Shown in pieces: positions 18,127 to 26,752 of a stretch of DNA of 64,000 nucleotides. The notes under the pieces are model-generated. The model did not search any database. It was not told the origin of the DNA and was given only the letters and a program-made list of their open reading frames with translations. The stretch's first letter is position 1; the number at the start of each line of letters is the position of its first letter. The translations under genes were made by a program, and so were the position numbers. The stretch lies in the NCBI RefSeq assembly GCF_025643335.1, contig NZ_CP092489.1, positions 4,536,501-4,600,500 on the forward strand, in the 5' to 3' direction. The stretch comes from Endozoicomonas sp. Mp262 (GTDB lineage: Bacteria > Pseudomonadota > Gammaproteobacteria > Pseudomonadales > Endozoicomonadaceae).

Positions 18127-18405
18127 AAAAATTACATATCACTTAAGCATGCATACATACGTGCAAATAAAAAAGAAAAATTCAAGAGAATTAAGAGTTT
18201 GAATTTCATAGGCAAAGAATTTGTTTTTATGAGTTTTGATATATTTGAACAAAGTGTTGATGTTTTTACTGAGCAAGTATTTGCTTTTCTTATGCAGAAT
18301 CAGTGTTTAGAAGAGGGAGGTATCAATAATGATGTTGAAGAAATTATTAAATCGGGGATAAAAACCGCCATTCTTGAACTACATAAATGATAATGTGAGT
18401 TTGTT

Positions 18406-19233
18406 ATGTATCTTTTTTTAAAAGACCTTGTATTACATGAGGCATCTGCCCATCAACACTGGCTAGGAATTGGACTGCCTTCACCTACAGCTATAGTAGG
18501 CTTAGCTGAAAATATTTCATTTTTTATTTCGAAAAAATTAGGAGTAAATATTAAGCTAACCATTGCACCGATCATATACAAATGTGACTTGTGCAATTAT
18601 AGGTCTCCATTTCGATCCTATATGCCAAAAGATCCCCATATGAAAAAAATACGAATAACTGTAAATCCACAATCTTATATTGAGCTTGACCTTGTTATTA
18701 AAATAGAGGGTTGTAGTACGGATGAATTTAAAGCGATTAGTACTAGCCAGATAGTACTCGGTTTTCTTAATAGATTAAGGCTCGCAAAGTCGCCTATAGT
18801 TCCAAAAGAAGAGTGTCAAATAATTCCTGATATTGCATACAGCGAAAATGAACTATATCAATTGATATTCAACAGGCCTTGTCATGGTTTTTTTATTAAA
18901 GAATGTACAGAGGTTTTAAATAATTATAAAGATGAAAAGAATGATACGCTTGATGCTTTAATAGCTGCACTTGATAACTTTAAACAATCTGAAGATTTTG
19001 AAAATAATCAATTCATCCCTGTATCTCTTGGATATCACCTGCTTGAGAAACCTCGCTACAGAAAGGGGGCAAGGGAGTTATTGAATCATGCTTATGCTGA
19101 GCCGTTATTTGGATTGGTTCAATGTAAGTATCTTTTTGATATGAGCATTACACAACTTGATTCTGTTTTCTGGAGTTATGTCTGGCAAACAGAAAATTAC
19201 ATTTGTACAACCCAACATGAAAGGTTGAGATAA
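18406..19233 (+). CDS. cas5f: Cas5f (Csy2-like) Cascade subunit
   Basis: This 275-aa RAMP protein pairs with Cas8f at the 5' end of the crRNA in type I-F Cascade. Csy2 hallmarks are GLPSPTAIVGLAENI at residues 23-37 and the C-terminal block KPRYRKGARELLNHAYAEP followed by FGLVQ. A cysteine-rich patch (CDLCNYRSPF) lies near residue 56. The gene starts 15 bases after cas8f, and its stop overlaps the cas7f start (TAATG). It is a separate gene, unlike the Cas8-Cas5 fusion typical of I-F3 CAST loci. Confidence 0.87.
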   Translation: MYLFLKDLVLHEASAHQHWLGIGLPSPTAIVGLAENISFFISKKLGVNIKLTIAPIIYKCDLCNYRSPFRSYMPKDPHMKKIRITVNPQSYIELDLVIKIEGCSTDEFKAISTSQIVLGFLNRLRLAKSPIVPKEECQIIPDIAYSENELYQLIFNRPCHGFFIKECTEVLNNYKDEKNDTLDALIAALDNFKQSEDFENNQFIPVSLGYHLLEKPRYRKGARELLNHAYAEPLFGLVQCKYLFDMSITQLDSVFWSYVWQTENYICTTQHERLR

Positions 19234-20276
19234 TGGCTACAATTAGCAAAAACTGTAGTATTTCATACAAAAGAAGTATAGAGCCAACAAAGGGTTTCTT
19301 TTATGCCGAGACAGATAAAGACATTGAACCCATTGTGATCACAAGACAAAAAATGGTTGGCCCTTTCAGCGATCAGAAATCAGCTTCAGGGGAAGGAGCA
19401 AAAAATCTCAATGCCTTGAATATATTTATGACAGACGCAGCAATCACTCCTGCGGATACTAAAAATATCAAGATAAAAACCTGCATTTCATTTTTACCAA
19501 ACTGGAAAGAGCCAGTCCGCTGCAATGAAGTGTCAGCAATAGAATCTCTTGCTGAGTTTATGTATAAATATGAATCAAAAACACGGCTTAAGAAACAAAC
19601 AGACAGTTATATAGGGAATTTAGCATCACTGATTTGGACATGGCGTAATCATCAAACATTCACTCATCAAAGAAAATCAACAATAACATTTGCAGACAAA
19701 AATTTCTGCTTTAATGTTCCAGATGGATATAAATATGCCACAATGGAAGAGCTTATTGAATACAACAGTAATGAAAAGGATGTTGCTGAGCTGAGTGAAA
19801 TAATATTTGACTGTTTTTCAGGTAAGGCATTTGGTCATTTCAAGTTAACCGCTGATTTAACTGCCCCCCCGGGCGCTGAGGTATACCCATCACAATTATT
19901 TCCATTATCTACTCCACAAACAAAGATTGACAGGGTTTCAAAAGAACTGGCATTTGTACCACTTGACAAGGGCAGGCGGCAAGCGGTGTTTAACAGTACA
20001 AAAATAAGTCATGCAATTCATACTATTGATACATGGTATTCCAATAGCGACGATGTAAAACCTATCAATGTAAACCCATTGGGATATGTACAGTCTAGCG
20101 GAGTATGCCATAGAGGGTGGTCATCTAGAAAGGATATTTACCACATTATTCTTGATATTGAAAACTTGTTGTTAAAGCTTGAGAAAAATGAAATAACCCC
20201 TGATATGGACTACCTGGCTGCACATCTCATAAAAGGTGGTTTGTTTGCCGGTGAAAAGGCACAAAAGGAAAAATAA
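19233..20276 (+). CDS. cas7f: Cas7f (Csy3-like) Cascade backbone subunit
   Basis: This 347-aa protein forms the repeated backbone that coats the crRNA spacer. Csy3 signatures are ISYKRSIEPTKGFFYA at the N-terminus, RCNEVSAIESLAEF, the YIGNLASLIWTWRN segment, GAEVYPSQLF and the C-terminal GLFAGEKA. Length is normal for the family. It overlaps cas5f by one base and lies one base before cas6f, so the three genes are one transcript. Confidence 0.93.
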   Translation: MATISKNCSISYKRSIEPTKGFFYAETDKDIEPIVITRQKMVGPFSDQKSASGEGAKNLNALNIFMTDAAITPADTKNIKIKTCISFLPNWKEPVRCNEVSAIESLAEFMYKYESKTRLKKQTDSYIGNLASLIWTWRNHQTFTHQRKSTITFADKNFCFNVPDGYKYATMEELIEYNSNEKDVAELSEIIFDCFSGKAFGHFKLTADLTAPPGAEVYPSQLFPLSTPQTKIDRVSKELAFVPLDKGRRQAVFNSTKISHAIHTIDTWYSNSDDVKPINVNPLGYVQSSGVCHRGWSSRKDIYHIILDIENLLLKLEKNEITPDMDYLAAHLIKGGLFAGEKAQKEK

Positions 20277-20277
20277 A

Positions 20278-20793
20278 ATGGCTGAACGTTTCTATATGGA
20301 CTACCAATTACCCGGTGTCGAGCTTATAAACACTAGTACGATCAGTAGTATCATTACAATACTACATGGATATCAAGCAAGAAATGAACTTTCATTAGGT
20401 CTATCATTCCCTGAGTTTTCTGATTTTAGTCTGGGAAATATATTGAGAATAATTTCTACGAGTAAGCACGACCTTATGAAATTTAATTCACATTCAATTA
20501 TACAGCTCCTCCAAAAAAACAACAATATATCCCCAGGATCTATCATTACAGAGCATAAGAAAGAAAAACAATATAGATTCATTCGAGACCGGCGGCTAGA
20601 TAGAAGAACTGCATCCAGATGGGTCAGAAAAAAAAGCTTAACTGAACATGAAGCTCTCGATAAAGTCAATTACACAAAAAGAAAATTTCCAATTAAAGAT
20701 ACCTTACATGGAATATGGCTGCGTAGCAAAAAGGGGCAACTATTTAAAATATACATCCGCAAGGAATTGGCAAATGAGCAGCTATTCCCGTGA
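20278..20793 (+). CDS. cas6f: Cas6f (Csy4-like) CRISPR RNA endoribonuclease
   Basis: Cas6f cuts the pre-crRNA at the repeat stem and stays bound to the 3' handle. The 171-aa product has the catalytic His in ITILHGYQARNE at residue 30, the GLSFPEF strand as in Csy4 (VSFPGY) and an arginine-rich helix FIRDRRLDRRTASRWVRKK that would grip the repeat hairpin. The start at MAERF is chosen because its ATG directly follows the cas7f stop. No cas1, cas2 or cas3 gene follows, so this locus can neither acquire spacers nor degrade targets by itself. Confidence 0.92.
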   Translation: MAERFYMDYQLPGVELINTSTISSIITILHGYQARNELSLGLSFPEFSDFSLGNILRIISTSKHDLMKFNSHSIIQLLQKNNNISPGSIITEHKKEKQYRFIRDRRLDRRTASRWVRKKSLTEHEALDKVNYTKRKFPIKDTLHGIWLRSKKGQLFKIYIRKELANEQLFP

Positions 20794-20904
20794 CATCAAT
20801 TAAATCACTGCAACAGCAAGGCTTACAGTAAATTCCAAATGGAGTGATTTCGCACAAAATAACGTCTACTTTTGATAGGGATACTTTATCAATGGCTGTC
20901 TCTC

Positions 20905-22272
20905 ATGGCTTATCCATTCCAAAAAAGTCGTAAGCATCTTTGTGCAAACAGTTTAATTACTACGATTTCTGAAAGTTATGAGCAAATTCCAGATGTCCGA
21001 CCAAACAAGGATTCCAGAAAAATAACAATACATGATGCCTCCATGTCCGCTTTTGCCATGATGCATCTCAAGTACCCATCGCTCCTCTCGTTTGAGCGTG
21101 ATAAAACAGAGCAAGAAGTAAGGCATAACCTTGAGCACCTGTATCAGATAAAAAAACGTGCTCCCTGTGATACCAGTATGCGGGAAATCCTGGATCCAAT
21201 AGATCCCGTAGAGTTCAAAAAGCCTTTTAAGACATTGCTGTCTAACGTCCAAAGGGGCGGATTACTGAAGGCATTCGAATTTCACTGCGGGAACTTGAAA
21301 AATCACTACTTGCTCCCGATCGATGGAACTGGGCTATTTTACTCCTGCAATAATAAAAAACCTTGTCAGGAGTGCTGTACTAAAAATAAGGGAAAGGCCA
21401 ACGAAGCTCACTACCACCAGTTAATGGCAGCATGCATTGCTCACCCGGATCAAAAAACAGTCTTGCCATTGGCACCGGAAGCCATAGTTTGCCAGGACGG
21501 TTCGACCAAAAATGACTGTGAAAAAAATGCCATTAAACGGTTGTTTGCCACCATACGAGAGCATCACCCACGTCTAAAGTTCGTTATTCTTCTGGACAGT
21601 CTTTATGCTGACAACCCCACTGTCCAACTGATTAAGAGTTATGGCTGGCATTACATCATTGTCGCGAAAGATGGCAACCATGCCTCGCTGGTTGAAGCGA
21701 TGGATGAGCTGGATAAAGAAGGAAAAGTTCACCGTGCTGAAAAAGTTAATGAAGAGACTGGAATTAAGTGGTGGTTTCGCTATGCCAATGACGTCAGGCT
21801 GAACAAGGCAAAATATGCAGAACAGGTTAATGTGCTTGATTTTGTCGAAACCGATAAAAAAGGTAAACAGCATATCTGGTGCTGGGTGACTGATATTCCG
21901 CTTAACGAAGAAACCATAGAACCCGTCATGAAAGGAGGGCGCTGCCGATGGCATATTGAGAACCAGACGTTTAACACCCTGAAAAATCAAGGCTACGATC
22001 TCGAACATAACTACGGTCACGGTGAGAAGCACTTAGCCACAAATCTGGCCTATCTGACGATGCTTGCTTTTCTCGTAGATCAAATACAGGAACTGTGCTG
22101 TCCCCAGTTTCAGGAAGCTTTAAGAACCCGCTCAAAAGGAGTCCGTATAGCATTATGGAAATGGATACAGGGCTATTTTTTGCATTGGCTGATAAAAACG
22201 TGGGAGGGGCTTTTTTACACAGTAACTCATGGTATTGAAGAGAAAAGGGTGATTCCATTCGATACATCATAA
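20905..22272 (+). CDS. DDE transposase related to the one at 13686-15020
   Basis: The 455-aa protein shares with the copy at 13686-15020 the PIDGTGLF, LLDSLYADNPT and WHIENQTFNTLKNQGYDL blocks (Asp, Asp, Glu) and LEHNYGHGEKHLA. It lies between cas6f and the putative tnsB remnant, where tnsA and the body of tnsB would be expected, so its arrival may be linked to their loss. Element ends were not resolved. Confidence 0.82.
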   Translation: MAYPFQKSRKHLCANSLITTISESYEQIPDVRPNKDSRKITIHDASMSAFAMMHLKYPSLLSFERDKTEQEVRHNLEHLYQIKKRAPCDTSMREILDPIDPVEFKKPFKTLLSNVQRGGLLKAFEFHCGNLKNHYLLPIDGTGLFYSCNNKKPCQECCTKNKGKANEAHYHQLMAACIAHPDQKTVLPLAPEAIVCQDGSTKNDCEKNAIKRLFATIREHHPRLKFVILLDSLYADNPTVQLIKSYGWHYIIVAKDGNHASLVEAMDELDKEGKVHRAEKVNEETGIKWWFRYANDVRLNKAKYAEQVNVLDFVETDKKGKQHIWCWVTDIPLNEETIEPVMKGGRCRWHIENQTFNTLKNQGYDLEHNYGHGEKHLATNLAYLTMLAFLVDQIQELCCPQFQEALRTRSKGVRIALWKWIQGYFLHWLIKTWEGLFYTVTHGIEEKRVIPFDTS

Positions 22273-22326
22273 CCGGCCATATCGTAGCTACGTTCAGGGG
22301 TGACATTTTTTCTTTAAAGCTCCGCT

Positions 22327-22872
22327 TTGTTAATTGGCGGCTCAGTTTTGATCGGCTTCATTATTTTTGCTGCCTTATTGTCAATACCAACGATCATCGA
22401 CGTTCATCATGCGGGAATAGCTGTAAAAACGGAGAAGTTCGAAACTGTAAATTTAAAATACAGGCAAAACCAAAAAAATAAAATAGCTGAAGAAATTGAC
22501 ACAATCCATAAAGAACTTTCTCAAAGAGTTCCCAAGGGAGGACATAAAGCAAAGACCTGGAAAGATATGAAAATGCACAGGGATGAGCAGAAAAACAATG
22601 ACCTTAAAATGGTTACAAAAGCATATTATGAAGATGAAACTTCACACCCTGTGTCTTCCTTTCACGATAGCTCATCAATACCTAATAGCCCTATTACAGA
22701 GGATTATGAACAAGCAAAAGACAACTGCTCCCAAGATCACTTATCTCTGTCTTCCCAGATTAATATTGAGGAACCAGACACAAGTGATACAACAACGTCC
22801 GACTTGCCGATTCTCTCTTATCGGGAACGTTTAAAAAATGCCCGAAAAAATGCTCGTTCAGATAAAAACTAG
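22327..22872 (+). pseudogene. Possible 3' remnant of tnsB
   Basis: This frame of up to 181 codons opens with a TTG next to the transposase region and ends 72 bases before tnsC. From about residue 34 the product is a charged helical tail (RQNQKNKIAEEIDTIHKEL, MHRDEQKNNDLKMV), then an acidic serine-rich linker and YRERLKNARKNARSDKN. Basic, low-complexity tails that contact TnsC are typical of TnsB, and tnsB normally stands directly before tnsC. No DDE catalytic core is present. The assignment rests on position and composition only. It could instead be an unrelated small gene. Confidence 0.4.
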
Positions 22873-24181
22873 AGGCAGGAGTGGAGAGGGGTAACCCTCT
22901 CCTTAATGCTAATCCAATTAATCATCAACACCATTGAGTTGGATATGAAAAAAGAAGATATCTGGATAGAGTACGCAAATTACAAGCCTCAGTCCCTGAG
23001 CCGTTATCAGGGTAATAAATTCATAGAAGCTTTGCCTCTCAAATTAGGTATAGAAGACTTTATCGCAACATCTATAAGAGACCCTGAATATAAGGATTCT
23101 GAACGTTTTCTCCCTAATAGTGAACGATGTCAGGCTCCGTTTGCCCTAAAAGACTGGTTTATGCCAACAAATAACCATGTCCAGCTGTATGACAATATCG
23201 ACTTGTTAATTCGCAACGGTTATGTAGAAAGACAAAAAAGAAGCCGGAGCTACCCTCTTCCACCGGCGGCAGCTGCACTTATTGGAGTGGCAGGAACAGG
23301 CAAGAGTTATGGCAATATGCACGTACTCAACTGTTACCCCGATATTATTATTCACGATACCGAAAAATACCCACAGCTACCCCGCTATCAACTCCCCAAG
23401 CTGGTCATCACAGCCCCAGAAGATGGCGATACCAAGCGTATACCAGAACTCGTTTATAAAGCACTGAGTGCGCTATTAAGCGAACACCTGAATATCCGTA
23501 TCAATAAAAATGACGATATGAAGTTCTGGATGAAACAGTTTTCAGTTGGCATGTTGGTTGTAGAAGAAATCCAATTTTTATTACAGCTAGGTGTCAACAA
23601 CTATGACCCCGTTATCAACGCGTTAGTCAGTTTATGTAATGAGCTATGCGTCCCTCTGGTATTTATTGGCACCATGGACATCCGTAAAATTTTTGAAGGA
23701 AGCCTTGCACAAAGCCGTCGAGTTCAATGCACAAATATGCCTTACTGGTTACCTTTCCACAGAGTAGCTACACATACTGAACAAAATCCTTCTAGCCAGA
23801 GCCTACATCCTAATTTTATTGAGTTTATGGAAGAAATGTGGCCATACCAGTGGACTCAGGATAAGACAGAGCTGACCGCGGATATTCTAGAAGCTTTTTA
23901 TGAAGCAACAGCTGGCATACCTGATTTTATGGTCAAGCTATTTCAGCTCACACAGATACAGTTGATGAATGATAAGGAGCAGGAAAAACGTAGCGATGAA
24001 CGAATGACTCCACAGTATATAGAAGATGTAGCCAACAAGTATTTCGATATTGCCATGCCTAAAATCAGGGCCATCAGAAATCGAACGCCGGAGGATCTGG
24101 ATAAATATCCTGATATGGATTTCACGGGCCTGCCAGAAATTCAGCAGCTGGCTAAGGACTTGATGATTGCACCAGAAGAAC

Positions 24182-25249
24182 CTATGTACGGGACAAAACT
24201 TTAAGTAAAATCTGAAAATCAATCTGATCACTTTTTGAACATCCATTCTTCAAAACTCTTCGGAGCATATCCAACCCCAGTCGGAACAGGCTTTTGGCTG
24301 GTCGCCAGTGCTTATTGAGAGGCAGCCCTTCCGCTTCCCCGTATTTCCAATGCCCTGCTATCAGACACCAGGCAAATGCCAGTGCAAGAACCCCCATCAG
24401 CTTATCCATACGGTCAAGCTCAGTCATATGAGTCGATTCAAGGTCAAATCCCCTGCTTTTAAGGCAGCCAAACAGAGTCTCAATAGACCAGCGCTTATAA
24501 TAGTCTTCGATCATAGTTTCAGGTTTCTTCGTTGCCACTACAATCAAAAGACCTTTTATCGTGCGTCTGGCAGCGATATATAAACAGACACCAGATACTT
24601 TACGCTTGGTGAACCAAGTTTCTGTCTGATTGAGTTTTACATTCCTGAATAGTTGTTTGGCATTAATGTCTTTACCACAGCTACCAAGAACAGGAGTGTC
24701 TTCCTTTATTCGAAGCCGACAGATAATGCCTTGCTCATCCAGCCACTTAAACCAATCACGGCCAACAAACTCCCGGTCGGCGAGCAGTTCATCAATCTTG
24801 TCTGCCGGGATCAACGCCAGCACTCTCTTCATGATGGCTATGCGCTCGGCGGTATTAGAGTTGCCGCCTGACTTATCCAGACATACCCAGGCGATAGGAA
24901 TGGCAGCACCCTGCCAGGCAATTGAAACCACCAGATAGTTGACGTGATGAGAGCCAAATTTCCAGTTAGTTCTATCCATGCAGAGTGTGTAGGTGGTGAG
25001 ACTCAGCCAATGTAAAATCAACCGTCCGAGCTGCTCATAGCAATATGTGTAGCCTGAAAAAAATCGTTTTATGCGCCGATAGCTGGAGTCTTCCAGCGCT
25101 TTGCTCTGGAACTCTTCTGCCACACGGCAAAGGTTGCAGGAGCGTGCCCTTATGAGAGCAAGTATGAACTGGGCAAGAAATATAATCCGGGCTTGATGCC
25201 AGGGGAGATGAGCTTTAAGCTCTTGGGCTAATGAGCTGACGTCTTCCAT
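24182..25249 (-). CDS. IS4-family transposase
   Basis: The 355-aa protein has LCMDRTNWKFG (first Asp), LLADREFVGRDWF (second Asp) and the YREK-type signature YYKRWSIETLFGCLKSRG with the catalytic Glu. The length and the 9-bp target duplication agree with IS4-family elements. It is intact, so the element may still move. Confidence 0.93.
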   Translation of the reverse strand: MEDVSSLAQELKAHLPWHQARIIFLAQFILALIRARSCNLCRVAEEFQSKALEDSSYRRIKRFFSGYTYCYEQLGRLILHWLSLTTYTLCMDRTNWKFGSHHVNYLVVSIAWQGAAIPIAWVCLDKSGGNSNTAERIAIMKRVLALIPADKIDELLADREFVGRDWFKWLDEQGIICRLRIKEDTPVLGSCGKDINAKQLFRNVKLNQTETWFTKRKVSGVCLYIAARRTIKGLLIVVATKKPETMIEDYYKRWSIETLFGCLKSRGFDLESTHMTELDRMDKLMGVLALAFAWCLIAGHWKYGEAEGLPLNKHWRPAKSLFRLGLDMLRRVLKNGCSKSDQIDFQILLKVLSRT

Positions 25250-25361
25250 GTACGACTACGGTAACTGTACGGAGGTTAGAGACCATACAGGTTACTCTAC
25301 ATGGGCGTCAGCTCATACCCCTTGGTTTTTCTAGCTTTCCTGATTTTTGTCCCGTACACAG
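24182..25361 (-). mobile_element. IS4-family insertion sequence inside tnsC
   Basis: The 1180-bp element has 17-bp terminal inverted repeats beginning CTATGTACGGGACAAAA (16 of 17 match at the other end). It is flanked by the 9-bp duplication CAGAAGAAC at 24173-24181 and 25362-25370. It holds one transposase gene whose stop codon lies inside the left terminal repeat. Precise removal leaves tnsC in frame. Confidence 0.94.
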
Positions 25362-25739
25362 CAGAAGAACATAACCAGGCCAGCGTTAAAACCATTAGAA
25401 AGCGCATGTCTAGATCGAAGCAAATCAAAATGAATTTAATTGGCCTGAATGTACAAGAAGAAAAAGCCCGCTTATATGCTGAGAAAGTTGTATTGCTGCA
25501 CCCGGGTCTTCATATAAAAGAGCAGACCAGAATAGCCCTGAATATGGATGCCGGTGAATATAAACAGAATAAACAAAAAACAGAACTCAAGCGCATCGAT
25601 ATTTCGCTATTAAATGAAGATATTAACCTACTTCGTCAAATGCATAAGAACCGCACGGATACTAATACCTGTCATCAACAACTGATGGCAGCCGGCATTA
25701 TTACTGATCTTAGAGAGCTTTAATGCGCGGGGCATAGCC

Positions 25740-26633
25740 ATGTCATATTTTGCCAACAAGCTTGGAATTATCCCCAAGTCCAGAAAGTCTAGCCTCTTAC
25801 CAAAAATAAATGGCTGGCCATATGATTATGATAAACGTGTTTCAATAGCCAGCTTTGGTCACCTTAATAAAGGTGATCATGGCTTTTATTCTGTGAAAAT
25901 ACTGTTTTCTGACAGCAATAAAAAATTGTATGAACACCTTCTTCCAATGCGCTATTTCCGCTATTTGCATAGAGGACTGGAGTTCAGGAGTGGACAGGTG
26001 TTAAGAACCAATCAGCCAGTCTATGACGAACATCATATTAGGTTCTCTGATCTTAATTTCAGGAATTTAAAAATCCAGCTTGCTGCTGACAGCCCTGAAT
26101 GGATTAAAGAACAGCTGTTTGTTAATAAAACTAATGAATATGGTGCACAGAGACTACTCAGGTTAAAGAAAGGCAGCGTTACCTACATTCTGCCTTTTTC
26201 TGAACTGATCCGTTTTCTATTCGTAAAAAACAGCCTGACTTGCGATGATGCCTTTGTAGGAGCCAGTGTTGAAAATGCCTGTGATTATGCGCTTAGGGAA
26301 GGGAACTGCTTAACAGTACAGCTGAGAAAAAGCCGGAGAGAAACCTTTGTTACCTATGACCATGCAAAGTATCTCGCCTGGTATCATAGTGTGCCTCCGT
26401 TCCGTGCCAGTCTCTGTTCTGTGGCAGAAATGATGACGCTGAGCAAGCAACAGGGTCAATACCCTTTTGATTTTCAGCCTCCTAACCTGCCTGGATTAAC
26501 TGTCACTGCGGAAGCTTGCAGGAGGGGGAATTATGGCATTATCCAACGAATTCTTCATGTAGATGGTATTCAAACTCCCGTTGAAAAAGTATTAGTTCGT
26601 CAGGGTTCAAGGGTAATGACCATCAACTTATAG
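25740..26633 (+). CDS. TnsE-like protein, short form
   Basis: TnsE directs Tn7 to conjugating plasmids and replication forks through the sliding clamp and DNA with 3' recessed ends. The 297-aa product resembles the N-terminal half of TnsE. VSIASFGHLNKG aligns with VVHIGHLFRN near the start, YILPFSELIRFLFVKNSL with YHIPQLELARSLFLINSY, and YPFDFQPPNLPGL with WCFSFDPPPMQGW. Tn7 TnsE is 538 aa, so the C-terminal DNA-binding half is absent and only 120 bp remain before uppP. It starts 16 bases after tnsC, where Tn7 would have tnsD. The similarity is recalled and not computed. Confidence 0.65.
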   Translation: MSYFANKLGIIPKSRKSSLLPKINGWPYDYDKRVSIASFGHLNKGDHGFYSVKILFSDSNKKLYEHLLPMRYFRYLHRGLEFRSGQVLRTNQPVYDEHHIRFSDLNFRNLKIQLAADSPEWIKEQLFVNKTNEYGAQRLLRLKKGSVTYILPFSELIRFLFVKNSLTCDDAFVGASVENACDYALREGNCLTVQLRKSRRETFVTYDHAKYLAWYHSVPPFRASLCSVAEMMTLSKQQGQYPFDFQPPNLPGLTVTAEACRRGNYGIIQRILHVDGIQTPVEKVLVRQGSRVMTINL

Positions 26634-26660
26634 TATTGACTATGGTAGTAATTATGCTTA

Positions 26661-26714
26661 TTTGAGCCGTTGGGCACTTGCGATGAATTCCACGCAAATG
26701 CCCAGCAGCTCAAA
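26661..26714. terminator. Long hairpin between convergent tnsE-like and uppP genes
   Basis: TTTGAGCCGTTGGGCACTTG (extending two bases further) pairs with CGCAAATGCCCAGCAGCTCA (extending two bases further) over 22 positions with three mismatches, around a 10-nt loop. The position between two convergent genes suggests a bidirectional terminator, though no strong U-tract follows. It also marks the border between the transposon remnant and the polysaccharide genes. Confidence 0.55.
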
Positions 26715-26752
26715 TGGGCAGAAAAAACTGTAATTAGAAGCAGCAATGAATA

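Larger units (their letters stand above)
15402..18390 (+). pseudogene. cas8f: cas8f (csy1-like) gene interrupted by an IS66 element
   Basis: Cas8f is the large subunit of the type I-F Cascade and recognises the PAM and the crRNA 5' handle. The first part (15402-16384) carries the DYIALS-like segment NGEYIALSVGASTS and SLPIGNGANTGTFGNL, which matches the conserved glycine/asparagine region of Csy1. The last part (18135-18390) is helical. An IS66 element splits them and has duplicated AAAAATTA. Joining 16384 to 18135 restores a single frame of 412 aa, close to the usual length of stand-alone Csy1 and much shorter than the fused Cas8-Cas5 of I-F3 elements. cas5f follows after 15 bases. Confidence 0.78.
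22945..25723 (+). pseudogene. tnsC: tnsC gene interrupted by an IS4-type element
   Basis: TnsC is the AAA+ regulator that links target selection to the TnsA/TnsB transposase. The first part (22945-24181) shows the N-terminal YQGNKFIEALPLK motif (Tn7 TnsC has YRDNPFIEALPPL), Walker A GVAGTGKS at residue 114, Walker B MLVVEEIQFLL at 203 and PLVFIGTMDIRKIFEG. The last part (25371-25723) ends HQQLMAAGIITDL, matching the Tn7 ending HERLKGKGVIVDM. Joining 24181 to 25371 restores one frame of 529 aa (Tn7 TnsC is 555). This is longer than the TnsC of known I-F3 elements, which has about 330 aa. A tnsE-like gene follows. Confidence 0.9.

Noticed and set aside
26661-26714. The long hairpin after the tnsE-like gene was considered as an integron attC site.
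   Set aside because: It lacks the GTTRRRY/RYYYAAC core sites and no integron integrase is present.
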